A model generated the notes under the pieces. The model did not search any database and was not told the origin of the DNA. It saw nothing but the letters and a program-made list of their open reading frames with translations. DNA of 64,000 nucleotides. Source: Limnephilus marmoratus. Taxonomy: Eukaryota > Arthropoda > Insecta > Trichoptera > Limnephilidae. Shown here in pieces: positions 1 to 11,720 of this stretch. Each line of letters starts with the position of its first letter. Within the stretch, counting starts at the first letter, position 1. The stretch is taken from assembly GCA_917880885.1 (NCBI GenBank), contig OU862913.1:5518001-5582000 (forward strand). Reading direction: 5' to 3'. Position numbers and translations under genes: made by a program.

Positions 1-640
1 TAGATATTAGTTCAACATATGAGCTGTAGATATTCGTCAGACATACAGGCTGTAGATATTAGTATCTGGAGTCTTGCGAAAGGAGGCAAAACATTGTGTA
101 TAAAATTTTGTGCATTCTATGTCAAATGTTTCTTTACGTGTTCATTAACTATACAAGTACTCTCTATATTATATTGGGGATTCAATTATAGTAAGATATT
201 AATTGAATTAGTCATGTACTTACTGTTATAGTTAATATTATTGAATACATAATCTGTGTCCCTGAAATGAGCTTTACAGACAACAGAATCAGGAGTCGGT
301 ACCCATTTGGAATGCCTAATTGAATGAATCCATTTCGCTTTCAAGTCTTTCAATCTTTGGGAAACTCGTGTCCACCCCTATTTCTACACATTGGAATACT
401 ACAACAGGTTGACGGCATTATTATAATATTTAAAAACACTAAATTGCGTCAAACGGCCTAAAAAATGTATGGGATCTGACCAAAGATATTGGAATATAAG
501 GATCTGACAGTTAAATAAAATAGTTGGACCGCTAGGACATTAGCGATCCTAGCGGCCAAAATCGTGCGAAGACGGCCCATTATCTGGTATTAATATGTCC
601 ACTGCTAATCCTAGTGAGAGAGAGATACTGGGTAATGCAC
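1..640. other. no gene recognised
   Basis: AT-rich sequence with only short chance ORFs. A fragment containing 'gctgtagatatt' occurs twice near the start (25-62). Nothing else is assignable. Confidence 0.5.
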
Positions 641-659
641 AGTACTATGAAGAAAATTA

Positions 660-1905
660 AAAATCGTCTTTTTGATTGATTCGTGTACAAAAAGTTATTT
701 TTAGTAAGAATCCAAAATTTCAGTGGGTTCTGTGCCATAGGGCCTAAGTTAAGACCCATCCTAAGTTTGACAAAGTGCACAAGAAACGATGAATATTTAG
801 TTTGATGAAATTTAAACTCTTCTTTTGGTATATTTTTTAATTGATTCGTGTGCAGTCAGTTATTTTTAGTAAGAATCCAGAATTTCAGAATGTTTGATGC
901 CATAGAGCCAAGTTATGCCGGATCAAAAGTGTATCAACGCACCCACGGTACTACATATGAAGTAATTTAATTATTTTTTTGGTAGATTTTTTCATTGATT
1001 CGTGTACAGACAGTTATTCTTAGTAAGAATCCAAAATTTCAGTAGGTTCGATGCCATAGAGTCAAACTTATGCCAGGTCAAAAGTGTCACAAAGCACGCA
1101 CAGTACTTAGAAGAAAATTATAAAATCTTATTTTTGAAGATTTTTGATTGATTCTTGTACAGACAGTTATTCTTAGTAAGAATCCATAATAAAATTTCAT
1201 TATGTTCCATGCCATAGAGCCGAAGTAATGCCAGATCAAAAGTGTAACAAAACACCCACGGTACTACATATGAAGTAATTTAAAAAAAAACTTTTTATGG
1301 AAGTTTTTTTGATTGATTCGTATACAGACAGTTGTTCTTAGTAAGAATTCAAAATTTTAGTAGGTTCGTGCCATCGGGCCTAAGTTATGACCTACTCTAA
1401 ATTTAACAAAGTGCCCAGAAACGATGAATATTTAGTATGAAGAAATTTAAAATTATTTTTTGGAAGATTTTTTCATTGATTCGTGTAAAAACAGTTATTC
1501 TTAGTAAGAATCCTGAATTTCAGTATGTTCGATGCCATAGAGCCAAGGTTATGCCGGTTCAAAAGTGTAAAAAAGCGCCCATGGTACTATGAAGTAATTT
1601 AAAACTCCTCTTTCCGTAGATTTTTTTATTGATTCGTGTGCAGAAAGTTTTTCTTAGAAAGAATCCAAAATTTCAGTGGGTTTTGCGCCAAAGGGCCTAA
1701 GTTGTGACACACCCTTAGTTTGACAACGCGCCCAAGAAACGATGAAAATTTAGTATGCAGTATTTTAAAATTCTTCTTTCCGTAGTTTTTTTATTGATTC
1801 GTGTATAAACAGTAATTCTTAGTAAAAATCCAAAATTTCAGTAGATTCGATGCCAAAGAACCAAAGTTATGCCACATCAAAAGTGTCTTAAAGCACGCAC
1901 AATGT
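660..1905 (+). repeat. tandem array, ~160-bp monomer, about 8 units
   Basis: Eight diverged units share blocks such as 'ttgattcgtgt', 'cttagtaagaatcc' and 'gatgccatagagcc'. They start near 676, 840, 994, 1147, 1313, 1475, 1631 and 1795, a spacing of 153 to 166 bp. Alternate units appear as two types ('gatgccatagagcc' against 'gccatagggcctaag'), suggesting a partly dimeric structure. Confidence 0.85.
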
Positions 1906-3165
1906 CGCATTACTTATCAATCCCTCAATAAACACATATATTATGTTATATAAAACCCTTGTCAGATGCCAACTTGAGTATAACTCTACGTTATGGTCTC
2001 CCTTTTTCAATATTCATTCAGACAACATGTTATAATTGGAAGTAGTTGGGTGTCATGTTATAAGTCGATTTAAATGTTGGGTTTTAATAAGGGTTTTAAT
2101 TGGGGGTATCTCGTTAGGGTATTTACACTGGAAAGTGTTGTGTACCTACTATGTGATATTATCATGTCATATACACCTCTTATTGAGTTTGTGTATTAAA
2201 TGTTATAGTTACAGGGTTATATATATAAAGGTACACAGTTATCAGCTTTAATCCCATGGGATCTTGGACGCCAAATCTCGTAGGTACGAGATATGCTGAC
2301 TGTGTCGGTAGGCATGAAATACTCCCATCAGAGCGTGGGCACTGTTATTTTATTCAATGTTGTGAAGCTTGGAAATATGAAATAAAAGAGTGGATGTATA
2401 ACAAGATTATTATATATTAAAAGATAAATCATACCTGTGGACCATACTACATCTACATTCTAGCTAAAAACCTATAGCGTGGCTGCGTCGAATCCCGATG
2501 CAAAGCAAGGGGACCGTTCCTCCCTCACTTTTGCATCATCGCCAGGTTTCTCGATCTTCTCCATCCATCTTGGGTAGTTGTGGAGTATGGGAACGCCATG
2601 CCCTTGGCATCCTCCATTATATGATTCAGGTCCCATCAGGTTAGAAATATATAGTGTGGAAAAGGTGGACGGGTTGTGTGCCTTTGTATTATTGATGATC
2701 CATCTCGTCGAATGACGGATGGTAAATATAATCGAAGATTATGATTGAACTTGGCGATCGAGCCGCCATTATTGCACCACGGGATTCTACACTTGAATAC
2801 CCGTAAATAAGAATTCTCCAGTCGCGATAACCTTGTACCGGCTGAGATTTAAAGGAAACTATCGTTCACATATTAATAAACTTGAAACAACCCGTCAATT
2901 GAACAATTTACATTATAATTTAAAATCCACTTGTTGTTGACTGTCGGATTCACATCCTGCCCTAAAGATGCGAATCTAAAAAGTGAAGGAAATCGATCAT
3001 GATCCCCCTAACGTTCAAAAGTTTAAGTAATCGGAGAAAAAGTGAAATTATTAGTGGCCAGTAAAATAATTGAATTGAATTAATATAAACAAATATTAAT
3101 AACTCTGGGGTAATTTAGAACATTAATTTCATTATTAAATTAATTTCATAACAAACATTGAAACT
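1906..3165. other. no gene recognised
   Basis: No supported gene. The segment 2250-2850 is less AT-rich and has a unique texture ('gcgtcgaatcccgatgcaaag'), possibly an unidentified element. No termini or coding match were visible. Confidence 0.4.
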
Positions 3166-3170
3166 ATAAA

Positions 3171-3803
3171 TTGCATATTCCCATAAAAAATATTGATTAC
3201 AATTACCTCAAAATGTCTCTATTCAAACTTTTAGGAAGAAGAATTAGCACAGATTTGATACTATTACATAAAATACTGCAATACAAAATTGACTGTCCTG
3301 AATTACTTCAATTATCAATATCCATGTTTTTGCCGACATTTATTACACAGTCTCCGAAATAAATTTTCTGATCTGGGTAATATATTTCATCTTAAAACTA
3401 ATAAGTATAAATGTTGTACTCGTATATTATGTACTTACATCACTTTTATTTTTCTTGACACAAATATACCTATGTACCTACCAAATAACTTCTAGTCTTC
3501 TACTATTTTTTTGTAGAGTCTTTTAAAATCAGTTATAATAATAATGTTTATTCCAGGATGTGGAGAGTATAGTGCAATCCCACACGTCCCATAAAGTGAT
3601 ATGTTATATGCATGAAGATTCTAAGTTTCTGTTCACCTTGTTATTTATGTATTTTTTTGTGTTTTGTTGCAACCTTTTTTGTCATTTTCCTTACATTTTT
3701 CTTTATTGTTTACATTTTTAAGTATTTACTTTGATACAAATAATTTGTAAAACTTTATAAGAAAAGCCCACTGGGGCGTGTAATAAATAAATAAAATACT
3801 TGC
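3171..3803 (+). mobile_element. LINE 3'-end fragment
   Basis: The ORF at 3171-3362 resembles the C-terminus of a non-LTR reverse transcriptase (MSLFKLLGRRISTDLILLHK...DCPELL), parallel to the better preserved copy at 19145-19729. The fragment ends 'aagcccactggggcgtgtaa' plus (taaa)n, matching the tail at 51885-51920 ('aagcccaatagggcgtc'). Confidence 0.7.
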
Positions 3804-3805
3804 GA

Positions 3806-4108
3806 CAATACCAGAAAGAATTCCCATTGTCCAGAAGGCCGCCCCAGATGAGGGAAAGAAGATGATGGTGACGAGTGTTTAAATTAGAGCTTGTTTCAGG
3901 TATGGAGGAACTAGAAAAGTTAAACGCGCCGCATGTGATGCACAGCTCCGGTGACGGCCTGCTGGACTCACGCCAGTCCCAGTCGCTGCCGCCCCATGAC
4001 AGATTCCCCGACGACAGCCTGGTTCCTGGTTCTGGCGCTGGTGGCAGACAACGGCCCTCACTCCCCAAACCTCCAACCATAGCAAGGTCAACAACGTCTT
4101 CGGATAGA
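3806..4108 (+). pseudogene. GC-rich exon-like fragment of unknown origin
   Basis: This segment is far more GC-rich than its surroundings and is open in two adjacent stretches. The first reads PIVQKAAPDEGKKMM. The second, after a possible TTTCAG acceptor at 3899, starts MEELEKLNAPHVM and contains DSRQSQSLPPHDRFPDDS and RQRPSLPKPPT. The hAT inserts right after it. I do not recognise the protein. It may be a host exon, a captured gene fragment or part of a retroelement. Confidence 0.35.
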
Positions 4109-4116
4109 CTAGTATT

Positions 4117-5459
4117 CAAGGCCGTAGCCAGAGAAAAATTTCGGGGGGGGTTTTGTTTGGCGGAACAGTGTTTATAGTCCTGTCAGTGGGGGGGTAAAAA
4201 AGGCCATTGCCGTGCAAAAGGTCATGTAGTAGCGATTATGATATATGTTGCTTAGATTGGGACTCAAAAAGTTTTTTTTAAGCACTTGGTTCGTTTTGCC
4301 GAGGACTTGATAAAATTTCCAACAGATTTTATAGTACCAATAGTATTTCGAATAGGCAAGAATGAACTGAATGAACAAGGCTGAACCAGGCAAGAATGAC
4401 AAGAAAGTCAAATTCAACTGCAGTGGGCTGCAATTGAATTAGTTGGTTTTTCGTCAGTTTTAGTTAAGTTATTAGCACAATAATCGTACTTTGAAAGTTG
4501 AACTGTCAGAAGATTGTTTTATAGGTTACATAAAAAATCAAATTTACATTTTAGGATCTTTATTTTATGAGAATTTCTTAAAAGTGATGTTTTTTTAATA
4601 TAATATCTAATACATGTGTTGGTAAACGAATCAAAGAAATTAACGTTTTTAGAGATCCAAGAAATCCGTTTTAAATGTCGGTTTATTTTTGGCATTAAAG
4701 CAAGCTTCGAAGTTTTTTTATTATTTTTTTATTGTATGCACGAGGAAAAAGGTTTCCTCTCAAATTCATTATATAAAAGGACTGTGTTTTTTTAATATTG
4801 ATTTTTTTTAAATTTCTCTATATTTTGATAAAAAAATCTTTTTTTTTTCTTATTTGAATCTTAAATTATGGCATTTTTTTAATACTAAAGTATATTTTAA
4901 ATACACAAATCTAAAAGATAATTTTATCTAGTTTTCATAAATCGTATTTGTTTTTAAGACATCTTCAAAAATAAGAAATATATAGAACATTCAAAGTACT
5001 TTGGAAAAACACCAAAATTCGTTCAAAAATCAAAACACTTGTACGTACACATGAGTCAAACTACTCTATCAGGCTGTCTAAACAATGTATATTTCTTTCT
5101 AAGAACAATTTTATAATTAGTAATGTTTTCATATACACGCTCGTTTATCAATTGAATAAAATTTTCATGGGTTTTTTTAGAAAGGCTGATCACCTTTTAG
5201 CTCTGCATATCTTACACGGATGGACATTTGTTCTTGTCTTGTGGTCAGTAGTTTCGTCAAACAAGGACTGAAAAGCATTTTGCAGAATTCAATCTTTGAA
5301 CCAGTTTTTTCTGGACAATTTCAACACAAATTGTAATAAGTTCATTTTGTACAGTCGGGCGTGTGTCGGTGTCGTTTAACATCATATTTTCAGTGTGCTT
5401 TATTAGATTTCGGGGGGGGGGATCAATCCCCCTTGATCCCCCCCCTGGCTACGGCCTTG
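4117..5459 (-). mobile_element. hAT transposon, 1343 bp, with 8-bp target duplication
   Basis: The termini are inverted (CAAGGCCGTAGCCAG left, CTGGCTACGGCCTTG right), flanked by an exact 8-bp duplication CTAGTATT at 4109-4116 and 5460-5467. Next to each terminus are G or C runs of 8-10 bases. The interior is AT-rich and decayed, with a hAT transposase relic near the right end. Confidence 0.92.
5170..5392 (-). pseudogene. hAT transposase remnant (ZMYM1/TTF-like)
   Basis: The minus strand reads VQNELITICVEIVQKKLV and then CFSVLV; after a one-base frameshift it gives DETTDHKTR. 'FSVLADETTD' is a signature of hAT transposases related to zinc-finger MYM-type proteins. The rest of the reading frame is lost. 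Confidence 0.65.
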
Positions 5460-5467
5460 CTAGTATT

Positions 5468-6345
5468 ACATGATTACTATAAATCCTGAAAAGGATACTT
5501 TTTCGTACTCGGTAGAAGGAAAGTTCAAGGGTATGTTCAAAACGCGCATTACTCAGCTGCGTTGCTCGCATTTTCGATTCAGTTGGTTTAATAACCCCTG
5601 TTGTTTTTAAGGTAAAATGTCTTCTGCAAGAAATGTGTAAGATTAAGATAGGTAGGGATGATTCGCTCCCTGAAAACATCGTTAATTCGTGGCAAAATTT
5701 CTTAGACGATTTACCAACGTTGCTTTATTTACAAATACCTAGACAATTTTTTTTAATTATATAATAAATTTTTCAGAAAAGGAATAGTGTGGAACTTTAA
5801 CCCTCCTTCCAGTCCTCACTTCGGAAAACTTTGGGAAGGAAACATACGAGTTCTAAAAAATCATTAATAACGACTCATAGGTCTAGGGGACAACTCATTG
5901 ACGTTTGAGGAAATTACATAAAATAGAAGCCATACTAAATTCTCGTCCTCTCTGTCCTATAACATCGGACCCTGAGGACATTCAGGCCCTTACTCCAAGT
6001 CACTTCTTAATTGGAGACCGTTAATTTCGATTCCCGAATACAACGATTCAGAGGTTAAAATAAATCGTCTCAATCGCTGGGAATATTTAAAGAAATTGAC
6101 ACAAAATTTTTGGCAGTGCTGGGATACCGAATATTTATAAAAGCTACAAAATCACGTCAAATGGTATAAGGCTACCCGTAATCTCCAAGTAAATGACCTA
6201 GTAGTCACCAAGGATACTAATATTAAAATGGCCGCTCGGCAGGATAAGGGAGGTGAAACCGGGTTCTGACGGGATCGTAAGAGTTCAAACCAGCAACGGT
6301 GTACATCTACGGCTTGTGACAAAGCTTTGCCTTTTACCTGTAGAA
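5468..6345 (+). pseudogene. Bel/Pao LTR-retrotransposon pol remnant
   Basis: Disrupted frames carry the post-RT segment (FDSVGLITPVVFKVK, CLLQEMCKIKIG, DDSLPENIVNSW), then the integrase C-terminal block ([43 protein letters not shown]), then the basic tail before the polypurine region. These are recognisable Bel/Pao patterns. Several stops and frameshifts, plus a large deletion between the two blocks, make it non-functional. Confidence 0.8.
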
Positions 6346-7080
6346 TAGAGAGTAACGTTTTTTCTTCTTATATGAATCTTGTTACGGGTTCATATATGTT
6401 TTGTTTTTGTTTTTTATGCCTTCAATGGTTTCGTATTGATAGCAATTCATCTCTCTTTTCGTTTATTTTATGTTTTTCAAGGTATTGTTTTTTTTTTACC
6501 GATTGCACCTGTAGTATTTAGTTTTACGTGCACCTAGTTTGTAATACTCGTAGATTAAATTTTAAGTGTAGGTTTTTTCTTATATTTTGTATTATTTCGG
6601 AATCGACCAGTTTCGAAAGATTTTGGAAAAATTGGTAATTTTGGCGTGCGGTATATTTTCGGACATAAATGATGAATAGTATCCTATTTCAATTCCCCAC
6701 ATTCCATACTGTCTGACCTACCTACAAAATATTACATGCCCATTCACCCAGTCACCGGGAAAAAAATTGTCCCGAACTTTCAGTACTATTTCTACCGCGC
6801 TATAAGACGTACATGCAACGGGCAAGAGTTTTCATGGTGATAACGGGCAAAGCAGCAACATCCAGACGGAGCAAGAGAAGATACCAGTTCATAAGGTAGG
6901 ATTTTCATTATTCTGGTGGCATCCTCTCCAAGTTCATTTTCCGTTCCCTATTTCCTTCCAGAGTTTACACAAAATTCACGTGGCCCAAAACGGCATAAGT
7001 TTTCGTGAGCTATCGAAACGTAGACCATATTGCATTCAGCGTACTAAGGGAAAATGTTATCTAGAAATCTGTAGTGTATG
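6346..7080. other. possible LTR remnant of the Bel/Pao element; no gene
   Basis: Non-coding sequence directly after the pol remnant, where a 3' LTR would lie. No second LTR is available to compare, so boundaries cannot be set. Confidence 0.3.
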
Positions 7081-7084
7081 GTAT

Positions 7085-7335
7085 ATTTTATTTATTTTTA
7101 TCACTAAATAAATAAAAAATATATACTTTTGAATGTAGCTATAACTTTGTGGTTATCCATTATAGATAAATGAAACAATTTAACTTTGTTTGAACAACTT
7201 TTATATTTGAGTAAATCCGACCGGTTTCAGAACGACCGTTCCGTCTTCAGGGCAAATGTATACATACAATGTTTCGCTTGTTATTGGTGATCTCTCATCA
7301 GGGCAAAGTATGTTCTACTCTGTAAGGTACTAACT
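7085..7335 (-). mobile_element. Penelope-like element terminal fragment
   Basis: About 170 bp aligns with 16265-16405 (gctattactttgtggttatccatt..., ccgaccggtttc...). The second copy is attached to Penelope-like coding sequence, which gives the assignment. It contains a hammerhead-like motif. Confidence 0.55.
7213..7255 (-). ncRNA. hammerhead-ribozyme-like motif, copy 1
   Basis: On the minus strand CTGAAGA (7244-7250) is followed by a stem-loop (GAAC/GTTC) and GAAACCGGTC (7219-7228). This matches the minimal hammerhead core with a 3-bp stem III of ACC/GGT and C as cleavage base. This copy has a mismatch next to GAAA and a weak stem I, so it may be inactive. Confidence 0.4.
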
Positions 7336-7504
7336 CCAGACAATATCTGTTTACTGCACAATGTGTATGACTGGATAATAAATATTGCCTCAATGTTTAA
7401 TTCTTTTTTTTTTAAATAGATCCACTTTCTGATCTCTTCTACTTGTATATTAAATTATTTTTAAAATACACCTTTAGTTACCTTTTGAGCAATTGAGAAA
7501 TATT

Positions 7505-7690
7505 TCAATATTACTGCAATGTATGTATATGAAATAATAAACAACTGCATATCTCTAGGTTATAATATTATTACTTCAGTGTATGTATATGAAATGTTAG
7601 AACTATACATCTCTAGGTTAAATTATTATTACTGCAGTATATGTATATGAAATATTACAACTACATATCTCTAGGTTAATCAATTATTAT
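7505..7690 (+). repeat. short tandem array, ~68-bp unit, three copies
   Basis: Three units share 'tattactgcagtgtatgtatatgaaata' -like blocks (parts differ) and 'acatatctctaggtta'. The spacing is 60 to 70 bp. Confidence 0.75.
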
Positions 7691-7747
7691 TAAACAAAGT
7701 GCATTTAAACTTGAATTTTATTTTATTATGATTGTCATCCATGGATA

Positions 7748-7826
7748 AATAGCCAAGTTGTCCAAAGTTCTGGTTCCCAGTGTGGTGTCACGGGTTCAAG
7801 CCTGTATTCTAGCTCCAGTCCTCCAT
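7748..7826 (+). repeat. tRNA-like SINE remnant
   Basis: 'tagccaagttgtcc' resembles an A box and 'gggttcaagcc' a B box, 45 bp apart. No cloverleaf is preserved. Confidence 0.35.
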
Positions 7827-8062
7827 CATTGCACAAGCTAAATTTCTACGTCTTATTTTTTTCTAGTCTGAAATATTGTGTACTTACCAAGTGTTTAAAA
7901 CTACTTAACTCCATATTATACTTATATCACCTTTGGGGATGCTGTGTGGGGCCAAGCTCAAGTTTTCCCACCTGCAGTCTGTGCTCCAACTATATACTTT
8001 CTAGATTTTCAGGTATTTTGGGGCTATAGTCTAGAGGTGGCTGCCTATCAGTTTACAGTGGA

Positions 8063-8135
8063 GGCAGTACCGGATTATCCCTAAGGAGGCAAAGTAGGCA
8101 ACTATCTAGGGGCCCTGCATCGGCTAGGGGCAAAA
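8063..8135 (+). mobile_element. DNA-transposon terminus fragment
   Basis: 'cagtaccggattatccc...aggggcccc' is similar to the right terminus of the element ending at 10774 (CAGGGCCGGATTAACC on the minus strand). No partner end was found. Confidence 0.4.
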
Positions 8136-8206
8136 ATGACTTAATTCAATTAGTGAGCAACGAAGTTTCGGAAAAAGTCAGCTTTCAAGATTTTTTTTTA
8201 TTAGGA

Positions 8207-8466
8207 ACATTGTGGAAGATACTATCAGTATCGGCCTGGTGTAAGACCACCATTCAGAATTGAAACGTTGCTTGAAAATGGCTTTAGCCGTGTTTGGTGA
8301 CCAGATCTGAATAGCCAGGTACTTCCCAACCTTCCTCTTCCCACCTCCTTTCCCTCCCCACTACCTTCAGCCTCACAACATACCCCAATTGGCGATGCCA
8401 TAGTCTCACTGGCTCCAGAAGGGAGCAGTTGAGATTCTTGTGCGGTATTCACTGTAAAAAAAAAAA
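8207..8466 (+). repeat. SINE-A copy, 5'-truncated
   Basis: This is the body of the tRNA-derived SINE that is complete at 27030-27432. It contains 'ttgaaacgttgcttgaaaa', 'tttggtgaccagatctgaat' and 'actggctccagaagggagca', and ends 'gtgcggtattcactgt' with poly(A). The tRNA head is absent. Confidence 0.8.
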
Positions 8467-8639
8467 GACTGGTTAATAATATTAGGTACAAGCATTAAAG
8501 AAAACAACAAATTATAATAATTAGGTTATAACCCAATAAATAACTAATGTTCGCATCATTCACAAATAATAAATAATAAGTATATAATTAAAACAAATAA
8601 ATCAACATAGTTGTATTTTACTTTTCTTTCCTTCTATTT

Positions 8640-8935
8640 GTTGCAACATTACTTAGTATCTGAAGTGATTGAAGGTGCCGTGTGTGGTTTATATTTGCAT
8701 TTGTTTTGTTTTATTTCTAATTATATGTTTTAAATATAAATTTTGTACAAGCTTCAGTATGCACTACCTACCTGCTTGCTAAAATTCTTTGGGAAAAATT
8801 GTCTGGAAGAGATCACTTTAGTGACAAGACGGCTCATTGTAATGTTTTTTTAATAATATATATTTTTGTTTCTATGTATGCGTCCTTTTATGAGCAATAA
8901 AAGGTTATAATATTTTATTGTATTGTATTCGTTTT
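8640..8935 (+). mobile_element. LINE 3'-UTR fragment
   Basis: It contains 'ctggaagagatcactttagt' then 'gacaagacggc', a block I recognise from lepidopteran LINE 3' ends, and ends 'gcaataaaaggtt' with a (tattg)n tail. No coding part is left. Confidence 0.5.
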
Positions 8936-9046
8936 TTATTGAATGGGGTGAAGCATATCTTTCGTAATGTAGTAAAAGAACAGATTAATTATGAATAAAA
9001 CGTTTGAAAGAAAAAATAATTTTGGAAGTTAGAAAAGGGTAAAGTG

Positions 9047-10774
9047 CAGTGGCGGACTAAGCCCGTCAGAGGCCCGAGGCGACAAAGTTGAATGAACCCC
9101 CTCTCCCCCCTTAGTGAAGTTGATATAATTTTACAAATTTTTTATTCAGTTCACACGGGTCTCTGACTCTGGGGGGCCTTCAAACGCCTCCATGTTCCCT
9201 TGGTCAAATCCTAAACAAGGCTTTAAGGACACTGCAAAAAAAATGTTATTTTTAATTCATTTTCTGAAAGATGCATTTTGCTCTCGCCATTTGAGGTAAT
9301 TGGTAAAATTGATAGAGATACATCATTTTATATGAAACCATTTTAAACAGTTTGTATGTTGAATTATCCTCAGTAAAACTTTGAAAGCGTTTTTCTTGAA
9401 ACTACGTTTTCAATCTGGTTGACAACATATTAGAAAAACTATATATCCGATTTGCATGCACTAAGTCTGAAACAGTTAGAAAATCGAATCAATATGGCAC
9501 CACTTCGGGATATTTTTATGAAAGTCTATTTTTTTATGAAAAATGAAAATTTTCCAAAAAAAATCAAAAATAAAATTCGCTGGTCCGCCATTTTTTTAAT
9601 TTTTTTTTAGATATCAAAATTCCCCTATGCCAAAGACAGTGGATTTTCCAACAGACTATGACTTTGTGCGTGCAAATCGAATGTATAGTTTTTTAATATG
9701 TTGTCAACCAGGTTGAAAAACGCATTCAAAGTTTTGCTGAACGATAATTCAACATACAAACTGTTTCAAATGGTTTCACATAAAATTCTATATCTCCATC
9801 AATTTTTAGAATTTCCTTTAAAAAAATCGGTAAGAGCATTTTCAACAAATGCATCTTTCAGAAAATGAAATAAAAAATTACAAAAGTATTTTTTACAGTG
9901 TCCTGGTGCCTTAAGAGGGGGTAAGGTTTTAAAGGCGAAATAAAGGCATATTGTCACGATTTTTTTTGAGATAAGAATAATGTTGGTTTAATTTATTTCG
10001 TGCACACTTTATAGTATAACATCCGAAGTATCTTTGAAAAAAAAAATCAATTAAAAATATCGATAAATAAGTCCGTGATAACGGATCTCCGGAGGCGCCT
10101 CGAAAAAAAGTTGTTATGCAGCAAACTCCATAACTCGTTACTGGATCATTTGAAACAAAAAAAATCGAAATGCGTTTAAAGGGTAATATGTTTTCCTAGG
10201 TAGGCAAAGGGAGTTTTTTCGATTTGTTTATATTTTTGGCAGCATTTTGAAGTGAAAAAATAAAAAATTTCGGAAAAATTTGTTATTAAAAAATGGTAAA
10301 AAAAACTCCCTCTGACTACCTGTTGATTTATGTGTAGAAATAGTGTACAAAACTTCAAAAGCATCGGTCAAGTCAAGTCACGTTTTTAAGTTATGATGTT
10401 CACACACTTCAGAAATGTTGTTTGCGGGAAAACCGATTTAAATTTTTTATACTCGAAATATACTTGAATCGAGCATGAGTGCCAGTCGCTTAAAACGCTG
10501 TACATTTGTTAGTTTTGCTACGATTTACTTGAAATTATGACACAATACTCAATATACTGACATGTTTTACATTCAGATTTTTTTTTTAGTTTTAAACTTT
10601 ACCCCCCCCCCCCCCCCCCCCCCCCCTTAAAGCCTTGTTAAGAACTTGATCAAGGGAACAAGGAGGCGTTTGGAGGCTCCCTTCAAACCCCACTCCCCCC
10701 GTTAGTTCGCCATTGGTAAAGGGGCCCCGAGACGTGCTTTGCCTAGGGGCCCCGACATGGTTAATCCGGCCCTG
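9047..10774. mobile_element. foldback element with long inverted arms
   Basis: The ends match as imperfect inverted repeats (CAGTGGCGGACTAAG and CAGGGCCGGATTAAC). Subterminal blocks 9169-9226 and 10628-10682 pair as inverted copies. A second, inner inverted repeat pairs about 9228-9500 with 9640-9910. No 8-bp duplication is visible at these ends, so boundaries may be approximate or the element composite. Confidence 0.65.
10602..10626 (+). repeat. poly(C) run of 25 bases
   Basis: Uninterrupted C run inside the foldback element, next to its right subterminal repeat. Confidence 0.9.
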
Positions 10775-11029
10775 ATGATGATGATTAATAACACTTATTC
10801 ATGTTCGAGAGATTAACATTTTGTTGAGAGTAATATTCACAAAATATCGCGTTCGCATATGAAACGGGCAGAGAGGTAAAATAACATGGGTGGCCGGTCG
10901 GATCGAGTACCAGAGGCGAAATAATTGGACTATTTTTGTAAATATTTAAATGCCGGACTACAACTGTCATTGCGGGACGGTCCCGCAGAATAGGCGCCTT
11001 ACTAAAAGATAAGATTTGAAGTTCACGCA

Positions 11030-11200
11030 TTCGTGGTAGCCTGGGTGCCACGGACATAAACAGTAAGCTGGAGGAACGACAGTTGAAATGGTATGGGCAC
11101 ATAAGATGGAGACCATCAGACCACACAGTGAAGCAGGCAATGTTTATGGAGTGTCATCGACAGTCATCCGGAGTTAGACCAAAGAACTCCTGGAAGACTT
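11030..11200 (+). mobile_element. RTE-type LINE C-terminal fragment
   Basis: The frame reads LEERQLKWYGHIRW then KQAMFMECHRQSSGVRPKNSW. This is the 'RRL-WYGHV-R...GRP...W' block at the C-terminus of RTE-like reverse transcriptases. Confidence 0.65.
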
Positions 11201-11223
11201 AACGCTCCAAAATACTTCAGAGC

Positions 11224-11720
11224 AGTGGTGCTCAAATGGTCGATCGCGATTGACCGGTCGATGGCGAGTGGTTTTTTGAGTCGATCTCGAGAAAAAAATT
11301 GCTGACGTAAGTAAATAGATCTATTCACAGCTTTTACACAGACACATTTCGAAGGAAAGCATTATCTTATACGAAGTGCAGTTAAGTATAAAAAAATTGT
11401 TGGAGACTATGCATGTGCTGTCAGAATATAAAAAAAAAACATTTTCATGTTCTGAATGTAGTTTTAATTCGCCGCATACAGATTTAATTTAAACCAGTTT
11501 CGTGTTCACCGTGTAAAATTCGAGTTATGGATTCATCTATTGACTCATTTCGAAGGAAAACTTTTTCTTCTTCGAAGTGTTGTTATAAAATTCTAGTTGC
11601 AGACTATTTATGTAATGCCAGAATAAAGAAAAATCATTTTCATCTGAGTATCGTTTTAATTCGCCGCACACAGATTTAATTTAAACCTCCGACAAATTTA
11701 AGGGCAAAGTATTATTTTAG
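11224..11720 (+). mobile_element. hAT-like terminus with zinc-finger-derived relics
   Basis: 'cagtggtgctcaaatggtcg' resembles a hAT end. Downstream are diverged finger-length units, e.g. [12 protein letters not shown] near 11445 followed by 'cgaaggaaaact'. The same relic type occurs at 19736-20180, 23460-23740, 26880-27960 and 39000-39880. No matching right end was found. Confidence 0.45.

Noticed and set aside
3718..4119. 133-residue ORF on the minus strand
   Set aside because: It is the shadow of the GC-rich plus-strand ORF and runs into a LINE tail.
9047..10774. hAT assignment for the foldback element
   Set aside because: The ends look hAT-like but no 8-bp duplication is present and no transposase was seen.
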